64,000 nt of DNA, from assembly GCA_903909215.1 (NCBI GenBank), contig CAIVUX010000038.1:1-64000 (forward strand). The letters run 5' to 3'. Positions 1-11,631 of the stretch are shown here, in pieces. Numbering within the stretch: the stretch's first letter is position 1; every line of letters begins with the position of its first letter. The notes below the pieces were generated by a model that was not told the origin of the DNA, searched no databases, and was given only the letters and a program-made list of their open reading frames with translations. The DNA is from an uncultured Ferrovum sp. (GTDB lineage: Bacteria; Pseudomonadota; Gammaproteobacteria; Burkholderiales; Ferrovaceae). Position numbers and translations under genes: made by a program.

Positions 1-7
1 CCTACTA

Positions 8-19
8 GGGTCTGACCCC
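8..19. repeat. Degenerate copy of the GGGGTC(A/T)GACCCC palindrome
   Basis: The sequence AGGGTCTGACCCC followed by AATT matches 12 of 13 bases of the family found throughout the window. It lies just beyond the stop codon of the Nudix gene and may be half of a pair whose other half lies outside the window. Confidence 0.6.
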
Positions 20-22
20 AAT

Positions 23-577
23 TCAGCCGAAGGCCTTCAGCCACAAGAGTCCCGCCACAGTCTTGGTGTCGTTGATGACGCCGTTCTCAATCCACTGATA
101 GGCCTGCTTTAGCGGCACAGGCACAGTCTCTAAGAACTCTTCCTCGTCCCTCTTATGGGCATCGAAGGTCAGCCCTTCGGCCACGAAGAAGGCGATCTGT
201 TCCGTGGAGTAGGAAATGCACATATCCAGCGTCGTTAAATGGCGCCAGTTCGCCGCCACATAACCGGTCTCTTCCAGCAACTCACGTTGCGCACTCTCCA
301 AGGCCGGCTCACCCACTTCCAACTTACCCGCAGGGATTTCGTAGTAATGCTGGTGGTTGGGGTAGCGGAACTGATACTCCATGATAATCGTCTCTTTATC
401 CAGCAGTGGAATCACCGCAGTGGCGCCATTGTGAATGATGAATTCGCGCGTGGCGGTTTTGCCATTGGGCAAGCGCACCATATCGCGGCGCACATCCAGC
501 AGCACGCCTTTAAAAATCTGTTCCGAGCTTAGGGTATGTTCAGTGAAGTCGTGTGGCAGTTTTGGAAAATCAGCCAT
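23..577 (-). CDS. nudF: Nudix hydrolase, ADP-ribose pyrophosphatase type
   Basis: A 184-residue Nudix protein. The Nudix box lies at about residues 84-106, starting GKLEVGE and continuing with RELLEETG, so the Mg-binding glutamates are present. The EIPAGKLE lead-in and the length fit the ADP-ribose pyrophosphatase branch, which splits ADP-ribose into AMP and ribose 5-phosphate in the cytoplasm. The start is 6 bp after the nuoN stop, so it is probably the last gene of the nuo transcript. Substrate is inferred from family resemblance; other nucleoside diphosphate sugars are possible. Confidence 0.85.
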   Translation of the reverse strand: MADFPKLPHDFTEHTLSSEQIFKGVLLDVRRDMVRLPNGKTATREFIIHNGATAVIPLLDKETIIMEYQFRYPNHQHYYEIPAGKLEVGEPALESAQRELLEETGYVAANWRHLTTLDMCISYSTEQIAFFVAEGLTFDAHKRDEEEFLETVPVPLKQAYQWIENGVINDTKTVAGLLWLKAFG

Positions 578-583
578 AAGACG

Positions 584-2038
584 TTAGCCTCTCAACGACT
601 GCGTGATGGCCATGGTGCATAAATCAATTAAGGGTTGGGGCAATATACCCAGAGCCAGAATAGCGGCGCCATTCACGCTGATCAACACGCGATGGTCTGT
701 ATCTGCAATCAACGGCGCGGCATCTGCAGGTTCGTCCATATACATGAGTTTAATCACGCGCAGGTAGTAGAAAGCACCGATTAAGGACATCAGTACCGCG
801 AACACCACCAACCAAGTCAGCCCTGCGTCTAGTGCCGCGCTCAACACCGACAGCTTGGCGAAGAAGCCCACGGACACCGGAATGCCGGCCATGGAGATCA
901 TCACCACCAACATCATGAAAGCGTACCAAGGACTGCGTTTGTTGAGGCCCTTCAAATCTTCCAAGCGGTCTGCTTCAAAACCTTCGCGGCTCATGAGCAG
1001 GATAATACCGAAGCCACCTAGGGTGGTCAGTACATAAGAAGCCACATAAAACATTGCCGAGGAGTAGCCCGCATCGGTACCGGACAGAATACCCAACAAC
1101 AAGTAACCCATGTGGGAGATGGTGGAATAGGCCAACATACGCTTGATGTTGGTTTGCGCGATGGCGGTGACGTTGCCCAATAGCATGGATAGTACAGACA
1201 CAATAATCAGCATGGGTTGCCAGTCGGTCACCATGCTGCCCATACCGCCCACCAGTAGGCGCATAAAGAAAGCAAAGGCGGCAATTTTAGGGGCTGAACC
1301 CACGAATAAGGTGACGGCCGTAGGTGCGCCCTCATACACATCGGGCACCCACATGTGAAAGGGCACCACGCCTAACTTAAACGATAAGCCCGCCACAATG
1401 AACACCAGGCCGAACACCAGAATAGCGGGGTCCGCAGTGCCGGACTGAATCACGCTGGCCACCACAGGGATTTGCAACGAGCCCGTGGCGCCATAGAGCA
1501 TAGACATGCCGTAGAGCAACATGCCGGACGCCAAGGCCGCCAACACAAAGTACTTCATGGCTGCTTCCGTGGCGCGCACTGCATCGCGCTGCAAGGCAAT
1601 TAAAGCGCAGAGTGACAGAGACAATAGTTCCAAGCCCAGATACAAAACCAAGAAGTGATTGGCAGACACCATCACCATAATGCCCAACAAGGCAAACAGC
1701 ACCAGCACATAAAATTCGCCGCGACTAAGACCGCGAGAACTGTTATAGCTGCGTGAATAGGCCAACATGAGGGCCACGGCCAGAATAGCAAAAATCTTTA
1801 AGGTGCGCGCCATGGGGTCATCAATAAACATGCCCTCAAAGGTGCTGATGGGCGCACCTGTGGCACCCATCACCAAAAGGCCCGCGGTCACCACCAAGGT
1901 GAGTTGCGAGAAGGCATACACCAAGAAGCGATTGGCTTCACTCACAAACAAGTCCAAAATTAAAATGGCACAGAGGGCTGTGAGCAGAAAGATTTCCGGG
2001 AGTACCGGGACCAAATTAGGAAAGGCGAAAGTCATCAT
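584..2038 (-). CDS. nuoN: NADH-quinone oxidoreductase subunit N
   Basis: A 484-residue polytopic membrane protein of the antiporter-like family, one of three proton-pumping subunits of complex I with NuoM and NuoL. Conserved stretches include the helix-breaking region [20 protein letters not shown] and [12 protein letters not shown], with the lysines and glutamate expected for proton channels. Length is normal for the family. It is the last nuo gene, starting 7 bp after nuoM, in the standard nuoL-M-N order. Confidence 0.97.
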   Translation of the reverse strand: MMTFAFPNLVPVLPEIFLLTALCAILILDLFVSEANRFLVYAFSQLTLVVTAGLLVMGATGAPISTFEGMFIDDPMARTLKIFAILAVALMLAYSRSYNSSRGLSRGEFYVLVLFALLGIMVMVSANHFLVLYLGLELLSLSLCALIALQRDAVRATEAAMKYFVLAALASGMLLYGMSMLYGATGSLQIPVVASVIQSGTADPAILVFGLVFIVAGLSFKLGVVPFHMWVPDVYEGAPTAVTLFVGSAPKIAAFAFFMRLLVGGMGSMVTDWQPMLIIVSVLSMLLGNVTAIAQTNIKRMLAYSTISHMGYLLLGILSGTDAGYSSAMFYVASYVLTTLGGFGIILLMSREGFEADRLEDLKGLNKRSPWYAFMMLVVMISMAGIPVSVGFFAKLSVLSAALDAGLTWLVVFAVLMSLIGAFYYLRVIKLMYMDEPADAAPLIADTDHRVLISVNGAAILALGILPQPLIDLCTMAITQSLRG

Positions 2039-2045
2039 CGCTCCA

Positions 2046-3524
2046 TCAGTACTTCGGTATCGAAGTGTGCTGAATCAGTTGTTGCACAGAGGCATGCATG
2101 GTGTCGGTAAATATTTTGGGGTAGAGGCCCATGGCCAGTACCAGAATGGCCAGAATGCCTAGGAAAGCTTTTTCTCGACCATTGATATCGGTGAGTTTGG
2201 CTACATGATCATTGGCCACATCACCAAACACCACGCGTTTATACATCCACAGAGTGTATGCCGCACCGAAGATGAGTGTGGTGGCGGCTAAGGCGGCGTA
2301 CCAAAAGTTCACCTGAATAGCGCTTAACACCACAATAAATTCACCGATGAAGCCGCTCGTGCCCGGCAGGCCCGCATTGGCCATGGCGAAGAACATAAAG
2401 AAAGCAGCGAAAATGGGCATGGTATTCACCACACCGCCGTAGTCGGCAATTTGGCGGGAATGCATGCGGTCGTACAACACGCCGATGCATAAGAACATGG
2501 CGCCGGAAATAAAGCCGTGGGAAATCATCTGCAACAAACCGCCCTCAAGCCCCATAGCGTTGAACATAAAAATACCCAACGTTACAAAACCCATATGCGA
2601 AATGGAGGAATAGGCCACCAGTTTCTTCATGTCATTTTGCACCAGGGCCACGAGGCCAATGTACACCACGGCAATCAGCGAGAGCGTAATAATAAAACCG
2701 GAGAGCGCGTGGCTGGCGTCCGGTGTAATGGGCAAGTTAAAGCGCAGAAAACCATACGCGCCAATTTTTAAAGTAATGGCCGCCAAAATCACCGAACCAC
2801 CGGTAGGGGCTTCCACGTGGGCGTCGGGCAACCAGGTGTGCACAGGCCACATGGGCACCTTTACAGCAAAGGACATAAAGAAGGCGATGAAGATGAGAAT
2901 CTGCACGCCCAGCGGCAAGGGGAGCGCGTGAAACTTCAAAATTTCGAAAGAGCCGCCGGTTTCAAAGTATAGGTAGATGAAGGCCGCCAGCATCAATAGC
3001 GACCCCAGTAAGGTGTAGAGGAAAAACTTCATGGCGGCATACACGCGACGCGGGCCACCCCATATACCGATGATGAGGAACATGGGGATCAGCATGGCTT
3101 CAAAGAACACGTAGAACAAAATGGCGTCTAAGGCGGCGAACACCCCATTGATGAGGCCGGACATAATTAAGAAGGCGGCAAAATATTGCGATAAGCGTTT
3201 TTCTATCACCACCCAACCGGCCATGATCACCAGCACCGTCATGAAACTGTTCAGCAACACAAACCACAGGGAGATACCATCAATGCCCAGGTGGTAGTTG
3301 ATGTTGAAGGCGGGAATCCAATGGGCCATTTCCTCAAACTGCATGGCCGCCGTGTTATTGGCGAAGCCTAAGTAGAGCGGGATGGTGACCAAGAATGAGG
3401 CGATAGCACCCCCCATGGCAATCCAGCGCGTGCGACAGAGATTTTTTTCATTGCCGGTGGCCAGAACCAAAACACCCACTGCGATGGGCAACCAGATGGA
3501 GCACGATAATAAAAAGTTAGTCAT
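2046..3524 (-). CDS. nuoM: NADH-quinone oxidoreductase subunit M
   Basis: A 492-residue antiporter-like membrane subunit of complex I. Diagnostic stretches are [20 protein letters not shown] and [16 protein letters not shown]; about 14 transmembrane segments are expected. It acts in the membrane arm as a proton-pumping module between NuoN and NuoL. It sits 14 bp downstream of nuoL and 7 bp upstream of nuoN, so the three are surely co-transcribed. Length is usual and no key residue appears missing. Confidence 0.97.
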   Translation of the reverse strand: MTNFLLSCSIWLPIAVGVLVLATGNEKNLCRTRWIAMGGAIASFLVTIPLYLGFANNTAAMQFEEMAHWIPAFNINYHLGIDGISLWFVLLNSFMTVLVIMAGWVVIEKRLSQYFAAFLIMSGLINGVFAALDAILFYVFFEAMLIPMFLIIGIWGGPRRVYAAMKFFLYTLLGSLLMLAAFIYLYFETGGSFEILKFHALPLPLGVQILIFIAFFMSFAVKVPMWPVHTWLPDAHVEAPTGGSVILAAITLKIGAYGFLRFNLPITPDASHALSGFIITLSLIAVVYIGLVALVQNDMKKLVAYSSISHMGFVTLGIFMFNAMGLEGGLLQMISHGFISGAMFLCIGVLYDRMHSRQIADYGGVVNTMPIFAAFFMFFAMANAGLPGTSGFIGEFIVVLSAIQVNFWYAALAATTLIFGAAYTLWMYKRVVFGDVANDHVAKLTDINGREKAFLGILAILVLAMGLYPKIFTDTMHASVQQLIQHTSIPKY

Positions 3525-3538
3525 GGATATCCGCTCGG

Positions 3539-5494
3539 TTACGCCTTAATGAACCATAAGCTCATGAGGGCGAACACACCAAAAATCATTACAAAAGCAT
3601 AGTGGTAAATGTAGCCGGTCTGCACGCGACGCAGACGTTGGGATAAGCGTGCCACTGCATTGGCACTACCGTTCACCATACCCCCATCAATAATCTTTTC
3701 ATCACCGATACGCCATAGGCCGCCACCCAAAAGGCGTGCACCGCCGGCGAAGACGCGCTCATTAAAGCTGTCGAAGTAGTACTTGTTATCGAGCACGGTG
3801 AAAAGCGGCATGAGACGCGCTTTGATGAGCGCTGGCACATGGGTCCACTTTAAGTACAGTGCTGCGGCAGCCACGATGCCCGATACCGCCAACCAGAAGG
3901 GTAAGGACAAAAGCCCATGCTGTACGAAGTTGCCCACACCCTGCCACTCTTGGCGCATTTCATGCAGGCCGCCGTTTTCCGGCAACACAGTAATGGAGGC
4001 GCCAAAGTAATTACCAAATACCATGGGCTCGATGTACAGGTAACCCGTCAGTACAGAAGGAATGGCCAACAGAATGAGCGGCACGGTAATTACCCAGGGC
4101 GACTCATGTAAATGTTCGCGTACGTGGTGATCCATGCGCGGTTCACCGTGAAACGTCATGAACAGCATACGGAAGCTGTAAAAGGCGGTGATGAACACAC
4201 CGGCCAACACCGCGAAGCTGGCGTAACCGGCACCGGCAATATGAGTGGCTTGCACCGCTTCAATAATGGCGTCTTTGGAGAAGAAACCCGCGAAAGGCGG
4301 AATACCGGCCAAGGCCAAGGAGCCCACCACTGCAGTCCAATAGGTAATGGGCAAATATTTGCGTAAGCCGCCCATGTTGCGCATGTCTTGCTCATGGTGC
4401 ATGGCGTGAATAACAGAACCTGCCCCTAAGAAGAGCAGCGCTTTAAAGAACGCGTGCGTGCCCAAGTGAAAAATCGCCACGGGATAAGCGGAAGCTCCTA
4501 AGGCCACCGTCATGTAGCCCAACTGCGAGAGCGTGGAATAGGCCACCACACGCTTAATATCCGTTTGAATAATGCCTAAGAAAGCCATGAAGAGCGCAGT
4601 ACTGGCGCCAATCACCAACACCACGGAGCGCGCTGTTTCGGAGTACTCAAACAAGGGCGACATGCGCGACACCATAAAGATGCCGGCGGTGACCATGGTG
4701 GCCGCATGGATCAGTGCGGAGATGGGTGTGGGGCCTTCCATAGAATCGGGCAACCATACATGTAACGGCATCTGTGCCGACTTACCCATGGCGCCAATAA
4801 AGAGCAAGATGCACGTCACCGTCAGTAAGGACACGGGGCTGCCGGGAATCAGCTCAATGGTCTCTTTCGCCATTTGTGGCACCATGGAGAACACGGTGGC
4901 GTAATCCAAAGTACCAAAATGCGCCAACACCAAACCGATCCCTAACAAGAATCCAAAATCCCCCACGCGATTCACCAAGAAGGCTTTTAAGTTGGCGTAA
5001 ATGGCCGTGGGGCGGGTGTACCAAAAACCGATCAGCAAGTACGACACCAAGCCCACCGCTTCCCAACCAAAAAAGAGTTGCAAGAAGTTGTTGGCCATCA
5101 CCAACATCAACATGGAGAAAGTGAAGAGCGAGATGTAACTAAAGAAACGTTGATAGCCCGGATCTTCGTGCATGTAGCCGATGGTGTAGATGTGCACCAT
5201 AAGCGACACGAAAGTGACAATCAACATCAAGGTGACTGTCAGTGGGTCAATTAAGAAACCCACCACCAAAGACACGTTACCCGTGGACAACCACGTGTAG
5301 AGCGTGCCATTGAAAGAATGTCCGGCAAATACGTCCTGCGCAATCACAACCGACGCAATAAAAGAAATTGCCACACCCAGTATGGTGACCACATGGCTGC
5401 CGCGTCGGCCCAAGGTGCGCCCAAAGAAGCCTGCCACAACAGCACCCAGCAAAGGCGCCATAGGGACTAGCAGATAGAGGTCGTTCATACTCAT
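3539..5494 (-). CDS. nuoL: NADH-quinone oxidoreductase subunit L
   Basis: A 651-residue distal proton-pumping subunit of complex I, with the long C-terminal lateral helix that makes it larger than NuoM and NuoN. Motifs include SAQMPLHVWLPDSMEGPTP and VAYSTLSQLGYM. The first ATG has an AAGGA about 10 bases upstream; a second ATG two codons later is an alternative start. It lies between nuoK (6 bp away) and nuoM. Confidence 0.97.
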   Translation of the reverse strand: MSMNDLYLLVPMAPLLGAVVAGFFGRTLGRRGSHVVTILGVAISFIASVVIAQDVFAGHSFNGTLYTWLSTGNVSLVVGFLIDPLTVTLMLIVTFVSLMVHIYTIGYMHEDPGYQRFFSYISLFTFSMLMLVMANNFLQLFFGWEAVGLVSYLLIGFWYTRPTAIYANLKAFLVNRVGDFGFLLGIGLVLAHFGTLDYATVFSMVPQMAKETIELIPGSPVSLLTVTCILLFIGAMGKSAQMPLHVWLPDSMEGPTPISALIHAATMVTAGIFMVSRMSPLFEYSETARSVVLVIGASTALFMAFLGIIQTDIKRVVAYSTLSQLGYMTVALGASAYPVAIFHLGTHAFFKALLFLGAGSVIHAMHHEQDMRNMGGLRKYLPITYWTAVVGSLALAGIPPFAGFFSKDAIIEAVQATHIAGAGYASFAVLAGVFITAFYSFRMLFMTFHGEPRMDHHVREHLHESPWVITVPLILLAIPSVLTGYLYIEPMVFGNYFGASITVLPENGGLHEMRQEWQGVGNFVQHGLLSLPFWLAVSGIVAAAALYLKWTHVPALIKARLMPLFTVLDNKYYFDSFNERVFAGGARLLGGGLWRIGDEKIIDGGMVNGSANAVARLSQRLRRVQTGYIYHYAFVMIFGVFALMSLWFIKA

Positions 5495-5500
5495 GAGCCG

Positions 5501-5806
5501 TTATTCCTTAAGACTGTTCAGGTCATCCACGTTAATGGAGCGAATACTTCTAAACAGCACCACCAATATGGCCAAGCCGATAGCAGATTCCGCCGCGGCC
5601 ACCGTGAGAATAAAAAATACAAAAATTTGCCCGCTGATGTCATTCAAGTAGTGTGAGAAGGCAATGAAATTCAAGTTCACAGCCAACAGCATCAACTCAA
5701 TACACATCAACAAAATAATGACGTTCTTGCGGTTTAAGAAAATACCCACAATACTGATGGCAAACAGCACAGAGCCCAGCATCAGATAATCGGATAGGTT
5801 CACCAT
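5501..5806 (-). CDS. nuoK: NADH-quinone oxidoreductase subunit K
   Basis: A 101-residue membrane subunit with three transmembrane helices and the two conserved membrane glutamates (in [11 protein letters not shown] and [11 protein letters not shown]). It forms part of the proton path linking the quinone site to the antiporter-like subunits. Its start overlaps the nuoJ stop by one base, a tight coupling typical of this operon. Length equals the family norm. Confidence 0.97.
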   Translation of the reverse strand: MVNLSDYLMLGSVLFAISIVGIFLNRKNVIILLMCIELMLLAVNLNFIAFSHYLNDISGQIFVFFILTVAAAESAIGLAILVVLFRSIRSINVDDLNSLKE

Positions 5807-6408
5807 TATTGGTCTCCCTCAGAGCGCATGGAGACAATGCGCAGGCGATCACTGGCTTTCACCAATACCTGCTGCGCGGGGTCCAGGTGTTTAGAGTCTT
5901 TGCGCTTGCGCAAGGTGAGCGCAATGGCCGCCACAATGGCCACCAACAAAATAACCGATGCCAATTCGAAGGGGTACACGTAGTGGGTGTAGAGCTGCAT
6001 ACCCAAATCCCGTGTGTTGCTGACAGTTTCGCTGGCAGGCTGTAAGTCGGCGCCCAATTTACTGAACTGCTTGCTGCTGACCACCAGCACCATTTCCGCC
6101 ACCATAATGAGTGCCACGCCAGCACCTAAGGGCAAGTGTTGCCAAAAACCTTCGCGCAGACGGTCTAGATCCACATTCAACATCATCACCACAAACAAGA
6201 ACAACACCATCACAGCGCCCACATATACCAGCACCAAGGTAATGGCCAAGAACTCCGCTTCCAACATCATCCACAGCCCGGCGCCCGTGAAGAAGGCCAA
6301 CACCAGAAACAAGGCGGCGTGCACCGGGTTGCGCGACAAAATGACACCCATGCCAGCGCCCAACAGCGTGAGTGCGAAAGCCGAAAAAATTACAGTGGTA
6401 AAGTCCAT
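5806..6408 (-). CDS. nuoJ: NADH-quinone oxidoreductase subunit J
   Basis: A 200-residue membrane subunit with about five transmembrane helices; [18 protein letters not shown] is the characteristic third helix. It sits in the membrane arm beside NuoK and NuoA. I chose the ATG at 6408 (protein begins MDFTTVIFS) because AAGGG lies six bases upstream; an in-frame ATG two codons earlier has poorer spacing. A charged cytoplasmic tail (RKRKDSKH) follows the last helix. Confidence 0.95.
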   Translation of the reverse strand: MDFTTVIFSAFALTLLGAGMGVILSRNPVHAALFLVLAFFTGAGLWMMLEAEFLAITLVLVYVGAVMVLFLFVVMMLNVDLDRLREGFWQHLPLGAGVALIMVAEMVLVVSSKQFSKLGADLQPASETVSNTRDLGMQLYTHYVYPFELASVILLVAIVAAIALTLRKRKDSKHLDPAQQVLVKASDRLRIVSMRSEGDQ

Positions 6409-6417
6409 AATCATCCC

Positions 6418-6912
6418 TTATCGGAAGCGCGCATCTTCAGCGCGATCAGCGGCAATCTGCGCTTCGTGTAAATCGCCCACAGCCAAGAGTTTTTCTTTAG
6501 TCATGAGCAAGTCGCCGCGGTTCTCACCGTGATATTCAAAAATTCGGGTTTCAACAATAGAATCCACTGGACAGCTTTCCTCACAGAAGCCGCAAAAAAT
6601 ACATTTGGCCAGATCGATGTCGTAGCGCGTGGTGCGGCGGCTGCCGTCTTCGCGCAGTTCAGATTCAATGGTAATGGCCAAGGCGGGACATACCGCTTCG
6701 CAAAGTTTGCAGGCAATGCAGCGCTCTTCACCGTTGGGGTAACGGCGCAGCGCATGCAGACCGCGAAAGCGTGGTGAGATGGGGGTCTTTTCCTCGGGGT
6801 ATTGAATGGTGATCTTACGAGCAAAGAAATGCCGTCCGGTAACGCTCATTCCTTTGAGCAGTTCCGTCAGCATCAAACTTTTAACAAATTGTACGACTGC
6901 ACCCATTGCCAT
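6418..6912 (-). CDS. nuoI: NADH-quinone oxidoreductase subunit I (2x[4Fe-4S])
   Basis: A 164-residue iron-sulfur subunit carrying electrons from NuoG towards NuoB. Two ferredoxin-type cysteine motifs are intact: [12 protein letters not shown] and [12 protein letters not shown], each binding one [4Fe-4S] cluster. The N-terminal amphipathic stretch anchors it to the membrane. The start may be either of two ATG codons two codons apart, both behind AAGGA. It lies between nuoH (7 bp) and nuoJ. Confidence 0.97.
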   Translation of the reverse strand: MAMGAVVQFVKSLMLTELLKGMSVTGRHFFARKITIQYPEEKTPISPRFRGLHALRRYPNGEERCIACKLCEAVCPALAITIESELREDGSRRTTRYDIDLAKCIFCGFCEESCPVDSIVETRIFEYHGENRGDLLMTKEKLLAVGDLHEAQIAADRAEDARFR

Positions 6913-6919
6913 AATCCTT

Positions 6920-7963
6920 TTAATGGAACCAGATGTTCAACACGGGCAAGCCGCGCAGAGGTTCTTGCATTAATATGCCCACCACCACCAGCCACACCAA
7001 GGTCACTGGGATTAACACCTTCCAACCCAACCGCATGATTTGATCGTAGCGATAGCGTGGGAAGGTGGCTCTAAACCATAAAAACAGGAACAGCACGAAG
7101 CTCATCTTGGCAAACAGCCACAGCATGCCGTCGGGCAAGAAACCCACGGGCGACAACCAACCCCCCATGAACATGATGGAGGTGAGCGCTGAAATAAGGA
7201 TCATGTTGGCATATTCCGCCAAGAAGAAGATGGCGAAGGTCATGCCGGAATATTCCACATGAAAACCCGCCACAATTTCAGATTCGCCTTCGGCTACGTC
7301 AAAAGGCGCACGGTTTGTTTCAGCAGTTCCGGCGATGACATACACCACAAACATGGGGAAGAGTGGAATCCAATTCCATTGCAAGAAGCCCAAGGGGCCT
7401 TGCTGCGCTTTGACGATTTCTAACAAGTTTAAGCTGTGCGACATCATAAGCACGGTAACCAACGCAAAACCCATGGCAATTTCATACGACACAATCTGCG
7501 CGGCAGAGCGCATGGCACCCAAGAAGGCATATTTAGAGTTAGAGGCCCAACCGGCAATCACCACGCCATACACGCCCATAGAGGTGATGGCCATAATGTA
7601 GAGCAAGCTGGCATCCACATTAGAGAGCACCAACTCCGGTGTAAAGGGAATCACCGCCCAAGCAGCCAAGGCCGGCATGATGGAGAGCACGGGGCCCAAT
7701 AAGAATAAAAATTTATCGGCACCGGCGGGCACCACAATTTCTTTCATCAAGAGCTTAATGGCGTCTGCAATGGGTTGCAGTAGTCCTAAGGGGCCCACGC
7801 GATTGGGCCCAATGCGAATCTGCATGTAGCCAATCACTTTTCGCTCAGCCAATGTAAGGTACGCCACCGCACCCATCATGGGCATGACGATGACAACAAT
7901 TTTAACCAAGGCCCATACTGCAGGCCAGAATGGGCCAAAGAAGTCTTGCAACATCAGCATCAT
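6920..7963 (-). CDS. nuoH: NADH-quinone oxidoreductase subunit H
   Basis: A 347-residue membrane subunit forming most of the quinone chamber. Conserved stretches are [20 protein letters not shown] and the loop [20 protein letters not shown] with its acidic residues. The ATG overlaps the nuoG stop by four bases and follows GGAGGGGG, so translation is probably coupled to nuoG. Length is usual. Confidence 0.97.
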   Translation of the reverse strand: MMLMLQDFFGPFWPAVWALVKIVVIVMPMMGAVAYLTLAERKVIGYMQIRIGPNRVGPLGLLQPIADAIKLLMKEIVVPAGADKFLFLLGPVLSIMPALAAWAVIPFTPELVLSNVDASLLYIMAITSMGVYGVVIAGWASNSKYAFLGAMRSAAQIVSYEIAMGFALVTVLMMSHSLNLLEIVKAQQGPLGFLQWNWIPLFPMFVVYVIAGTAETNRAPFDVAEGESEIVAGFHVEYSGMTFAIFFLAEYANMILISALTSIMFMGGWLSPVGFLPDGMLWLFAKMSFVLFLFLWFRATFPRYRYDQIMRLGWKVLIPVTLVWLVVVGILMQEPLRGLPVLNIWFH

Positions 7964-10341
7964 GATGCCCCCTCCAAACTCACCACACCATTGGCGTCAT
8001 TCAATTGTGCTGTAAGAGGATGGCCCACCGGCACACGGGCGCTGCCATCGGGCACGGCATCATTCACGCGCAGCACGAGGTGGGCCACGCCCTGCCCTTG
8101 GCGCACGCGCACATTCTGACCACATTTCAGATTCAGTCGTGAGGCCAGCGCTGAATTGATTTGCACTTCCACGGTGCTACCCAGTCGACTGGCTTGCAAG
8201 GAGGGTGAACGGCGCACCAGAGCATCGGTTTGATACACCGGTACCTCACCAATGCGCTCGATTGTGCCTAGGGAGGCACGCACTTTTAATGCGGGTGCTG
8301 CCGCTAATTCATTACCCAAACTGTTTTTAGTTAAGGCTTTCAGATCGTGGCTTAACTCCGCGCGTATATCGTCCACGGACTCAAAATCGTAGCCTTGTAG
8401 TTCTAATAAATTGCCCAGCACACGCAGCACTTTCCAGGCCGGACGGGCTTGACCTTGAGGTGCCACTGCCCCTTTAAAAGATTGCACACGCCCCTCCATA
8501 CTAATGAAGGTGCCCGCGGTTTCTGTGAAGGGGGCAACGGGCAAAATAACAGAAGCCCAATTTGGGGTCTGACCCCTAAAGGCGGAAAGGGCCACCACAA
8601 AATCGGCACCCTTTAATGCCGCCAGTGCTGCAGCAGGGTTGGCACAATCCAGTTCAGGTTCTAGGCCCATCACCAAATATGCTTTGCGTGGGCTACTTAA
8701 CATGGCTTGCGCATCAAGGCCCGGTGCGTTGTGGGTTCCCAGTGGCCCGCGGTGCGGCACAGCACCCGCCAACACAGCGCCTACACTGTTGGCGGCTTCG
8801 CCCAACACACCAAAGGGGGCCTTAAGGATTCGCGCCAACTCAACAGTGACGGCGTAGAGCGTGCCGTAGGCCTCGTGGTGTTGCGCCAAGCAGCCCAAGA
8901 ATAAGGCGCATGAAGAATTATTGACCAAGCTTTCAGCAATGCCTTGCGCCACAGCGCTGGGTGCATGGCTCATGAGGGGTTGCAGTGCTGCGCTTACGGT
9001 AACGTTTTGCAGCGCAGCCACGGCTTGCAATACTTCCGCCAACAGTCCGGGCAATTGGCTGGGGGTGCCCACCAATTGATGGGCCACGGGCATGGCCAAG
9101 TCATCCACGAAGGGATTAATTAAATTAATCTGCGCACCATTGCGTACGGCTTCGCGCAAGCGTACCGCCAGCAAAGGTTGTTCAGCGCGTAAACTGCTGC
9201 CGATAATGAGACAAGATTTTAATTCAGGCCACTGCGCCACAGGCAGACCCAACCAAGGGATATTGGTTTGCACAGCGTCTAATGAAAAATCGCTTTGGCG
9301 CACGCGGTGATCAATATGGTGCGAGCCTAAGTCACGCAGCAATTTCTGCGCTAAGTACAATTCTTCTAAGGTTGAATTGGGGCTAACCAAGGCGCCTAAG
9401 GCATCCGCGCCCTGCACGTCTTTAATTTTGTTGAAAGCGTCCGCCACAATTTGCAAGGCTTCCACCCAAGTGGCTTCCACCCACTGGCCGTTTTCTTTAA
9501 TCAGGGGTGTGGTGAGGCGGTCCGCGCTGTTCAACCCTTCGTAGGAGAAGCGATCACGATCAGACAGCCAGCACTCGTTCACATCATCGTTATTGTTGGG
9601 CAACACACGCATCACTTTGGTATTTTGTTTTACCTGCACCACCACATTGCTGCCCAAGCCGTCATGGGCGCCAATGCTGTCATGTTGGGTGAGCTCCCAA
9701 GAGCGCGCGCTGTAGCGGAATGGCTTGCTGGTGAGTGCGCCCACGGGGCATAAGTCGATGGCGTTGCCGGAAATTTCGGAATCTACCGTTTGGTCCACAA
9801 AGGCCAGAATTTCAGAATGCTCGCCACGTCCGCCCACGCCCAATTCCATAATGCCGGCAATCTCTTGGCCAAAGCGTACGCAGCGCGTGCACAAAATACA
9901 ACGCGTCATGTCGGTGGCGATGAGCGGGCCTAAATCTTTGTTGGCCACCACGCGCTTCTCTTCTTTAAAGCGCGAGGCGCCCCCGCCATAGCCCACGCTC
10001 ATGTCTTGCAACTTACACTCACCGCCTTGATCGCAGATGGGGCAATCCAGCGGGTGGTTCACCAGTAAAAACTCCATCACCGCTTTCTGAGCATTCACCG
10101 CGTACTCAGAATGGGTGGACACCTTCATGCCTTCCGCGGCGGGTGTGGCGCAGGCCGGTAAAGGCTTCGGTGCTTTTTCCACTTGCACCAAGCACATGCG
10201 GCAATTGGCTGCGATAGAAAGCTTGCGGTGATAACAGAAGTGCGGAATTTTAATACCCAGCTGACGGGCCGCATCCATAACGGTGCGCCCACTCTCCACC
10301 TGGGTGGTTTGTCCATCCACTTCAATGTTTAACAGAGCCAT
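7960..10341 (-). CDS. nuoG: NADH-quinone oxidoreductase subunit G
   Basis: A 793-residue peripheral-arm subunit with an N-terminal ferredoxin domain ([2Fe-2S], [15 protein letters not shown]), a His-Cys [4Fe-4S] motif ([14 protein letters not shown]), a further [4Fe-4S] site ([12 protein letters not shown]) and a molybdopterin-oxidoreductase-like C-terminal domain. It carries electrons from NuoF/NuoE to NuoI. Near residues 588-595 (FRGQTPNW) a copy of the GGGGTC(A/T)GACCCC palindrome is translated in frame, at a poorly conserved spot just before [14 protein letters not shown]. It overlaps nuoH and lies 3 bp from nuoF. Confidence 0.97.
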   Translation of the reverse strand: MALLNIEVDGQTTQVESGRTVMDAARQLGIKIPHFCYHRKLSIAANCRMCLVQVEKAPKPLPACATPAAEGMKVSTHSEYAVNAQKAVMEFLLVNHPLDCPICDQGGECKLQDMSVGYGGGASRFKEEKRVVANKDLGPLIATDMTRCILCTRCVRFGQEIAGIMELGVGGRGEHSEILAFVDQTVDSEISGNAIDLCPVGALTSKPFRYSARSWELTQHDSIGAHDGLGSNVVVQVKQNTKVMRVLPNNNDDVNECWLSDRDRFSYEGLNSADRLTTPLIKENGQWVEATWVEALQIVADAFNKIKDVQGADALGALVSPNSTLEELYLAQKLLRDLGSHHIDHRVRQSDFSLDAVQTNIPWLGLPVAQWPELKSCLIIGSSLRAEQPLLAVRLREAVRNGAQINLINPFVDDLAMPVAHQLVGTPSQLPGLLAEVLQAVAALQNVTVSAALQPLMSHAPSAVAQGIAESLVNNSSCALFLGCLAQHHEAYGTLYAVTVELARILKAPFGVLGEAANSVGAVLAGAVPHRGPLGTHNAPGLDAQAMLSSPRKAYLVMGLEPELDCANPAAALAALKGADFVVALSAFRGQTPNWASVILPVAPFTETAGTFISMEGRVQSFKGAVAPQGQARPAWKVLRVLGNLLELQGYDFESVDDIRAELSHDLKALTKNSLGNELAAAPALKVRASLGTIERIGEVPVYQTDALVRRSPSLQASRLGSTVEVQINSALASRLNLKCGQNVRVRQGQGVAHLVLRVNDAVPDGSARVPVGHPLTAQLNDANGVVSLEGAS
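8564..8576. repeat. Single GGGGTCTGACCCC palindrome inside nuoG
   Basis: An exact copy of the 13-bp palindrome within the nuoG reading frame, read on the minus strand as part of AGG GGT CAG ACC CCA (RGQTP). The flanks resemble those of the intergenic copies (CCAAATT on the minus strand). The frame used avoids the TGA that one of the six frames would contain. Confidence 0.85.
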
Positions 10342-10344
10342 TGC

Positions 10345-11631
10345 CTAAGCTGCCTTTTCCGAATGAGCGCTGCCCACCAAGCACCGCTTATGGGTGATGT
10401 GGTGTTCAAACTCCGCTCTAAAATGATTCACAAAACTGCGTACCGGCATGGCCGCAGCGTCGCCCAAAGCGCAGATGGTGCGTCCTTGGATGTTGTCGCT
10501 TAAAGACAGCAACAAATCAAGATCTTCCATGCGGCCCTGTCCATGCTCAATGCGGTGAATGATGCGGTACAACCAACCCGTACCTTCGCGGCAGGGTGTG
10601 CATTGACCACAGGATTCTTCATGATAAAACCACGCCAAGCGCTCCAACATGCCAACCATGCACGTGGTGTCGTCCATCACAATCACCGCGCCGGAGCCCA
10701 ACATAGAGCCCGCTTTGGCGATGGAGTCGTAGTCCATATCCGTTTGCATCATGATATGACCAGGCAATACCGGCATGGAGGAACCGCCCGGGATAACCGC
10801 TTTAATGGCGCGCCCGTCGCGCATACCACCGGCCATCTCTAGCAAGGTGGCGAAAGGAGTACCCATGGGCACTTCGTAGTTACCCGGTTTATTGACGTGA
10901 CCTGATACGGAAAACATCTTCGAGCCGCCATTGTTGGGACGACCAATTTCTAAAAACGCTTGCCCACCGTGCTGAATAATCCAGGGCACGCTGGCAAAAG
11001 TTTCGGTGTTGTTGATGGTGGTGGGTTTGCCATACAAGCCATAGGTGGCAGGAAAAGGGGGCTTGTAGCGCGGTTGCCCTTTCTTGCCCTCAATGGATTC
11101 CAGCAAGGCGGTTTCTTCGCCGCAAATGTAGGCGCCATAACCATGGTGGTTGTACAAGTTAAACGAGAACGATGAGCCTAAAATATTGTTACCCAAAAAC
11201 CCGGCGCTGCGCGCCTCTTCAATGGCTTCTTCACAGCGCTCGTACACAGACCAGATTTCACCGTGAATGTAGTTGTAGCCGCGCGTGGCGCCCATGGCGA
11301 AGGCGGCGATGATCATGCCCTCAATCAACGCATGGGGGTTATAGCGCAGAATGTCGCGGTCCTTAAAGGTGCCAGGCTCGCCTTCATCAGAATTGCACAC
11401 CACATATTTGTCGCCCACGTAGTTCTTGGGCATGAAGGTCCACTTCAACCCCGTGGGGAAACCCGCACCACCACGACCGCGCAAGGCAGAAGTCTTCACT
11501 TCGGTAATCACTTGGTCTGGTGTCATGCCGGACAGCACTTTACGCAAGGCTTCATAACCCCCGCGTGCCACATAGTCTTTGAGTCGCCAGGTGTTCTCGC
11601 CGTCGCAGCCGCCCATAATCACTTGGGTCAT
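10345..11631 (-). CDS. nuoF: NADH-quinone oxidoreductase subunit F (FMN, NADH-binding)
   Basis: A 428-residue flavoprotein that oxidises NADH. The glycine-rich FMN/NADH site [13 protein letters not shown] lies near residues 51-63, and the N3 [4Fe-4S] cluster motif [15 protein letters not shown] is intact. It forms the tip of the peripheral arm with NuoE and passes electrons to NuoG. Its ATG overlaps the nuoE stop by four bases, implying coupled translation of this pair. Confidence 0.98.
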   Translation of the reverse strand: MTQVIMGGCDGENTWRLKDYVARGGYEALRKVLSGMTPDQVITEVKTSALRGRGGAGFPTGLKWTFMPKNYVGDKYVVCNSDEGEPGTFKDRDILRYNPHALIEGMIIAAFAMGATRGYNYIHGEIWSVYERCEEAIEEARSAGFLGNNILGSSFSFNLYNHHGYGAYICGEETALLESIEGKKGQPRYKPPFPATYGLYGKPTTINNTETFASVPWIIQHGGQAFLEIGRPNNGGSKMFSVSGHVNKPGNYEVPMGTPFATLLEMAGGMRDGRAIKAVIPGGSSMPVLPGHIMMQTDMDYDSIAKAGSMLGSGAVIVMDDTTCMVGMLERLAWFYHEESCGQCTPCREGTGWLYRIIHRIEHGQGRMEDLDLLLSLSDNIQGRTICALGDAAAMPVRSFVNHFRAEFEHHITHKRCLVGSAHSEKAA

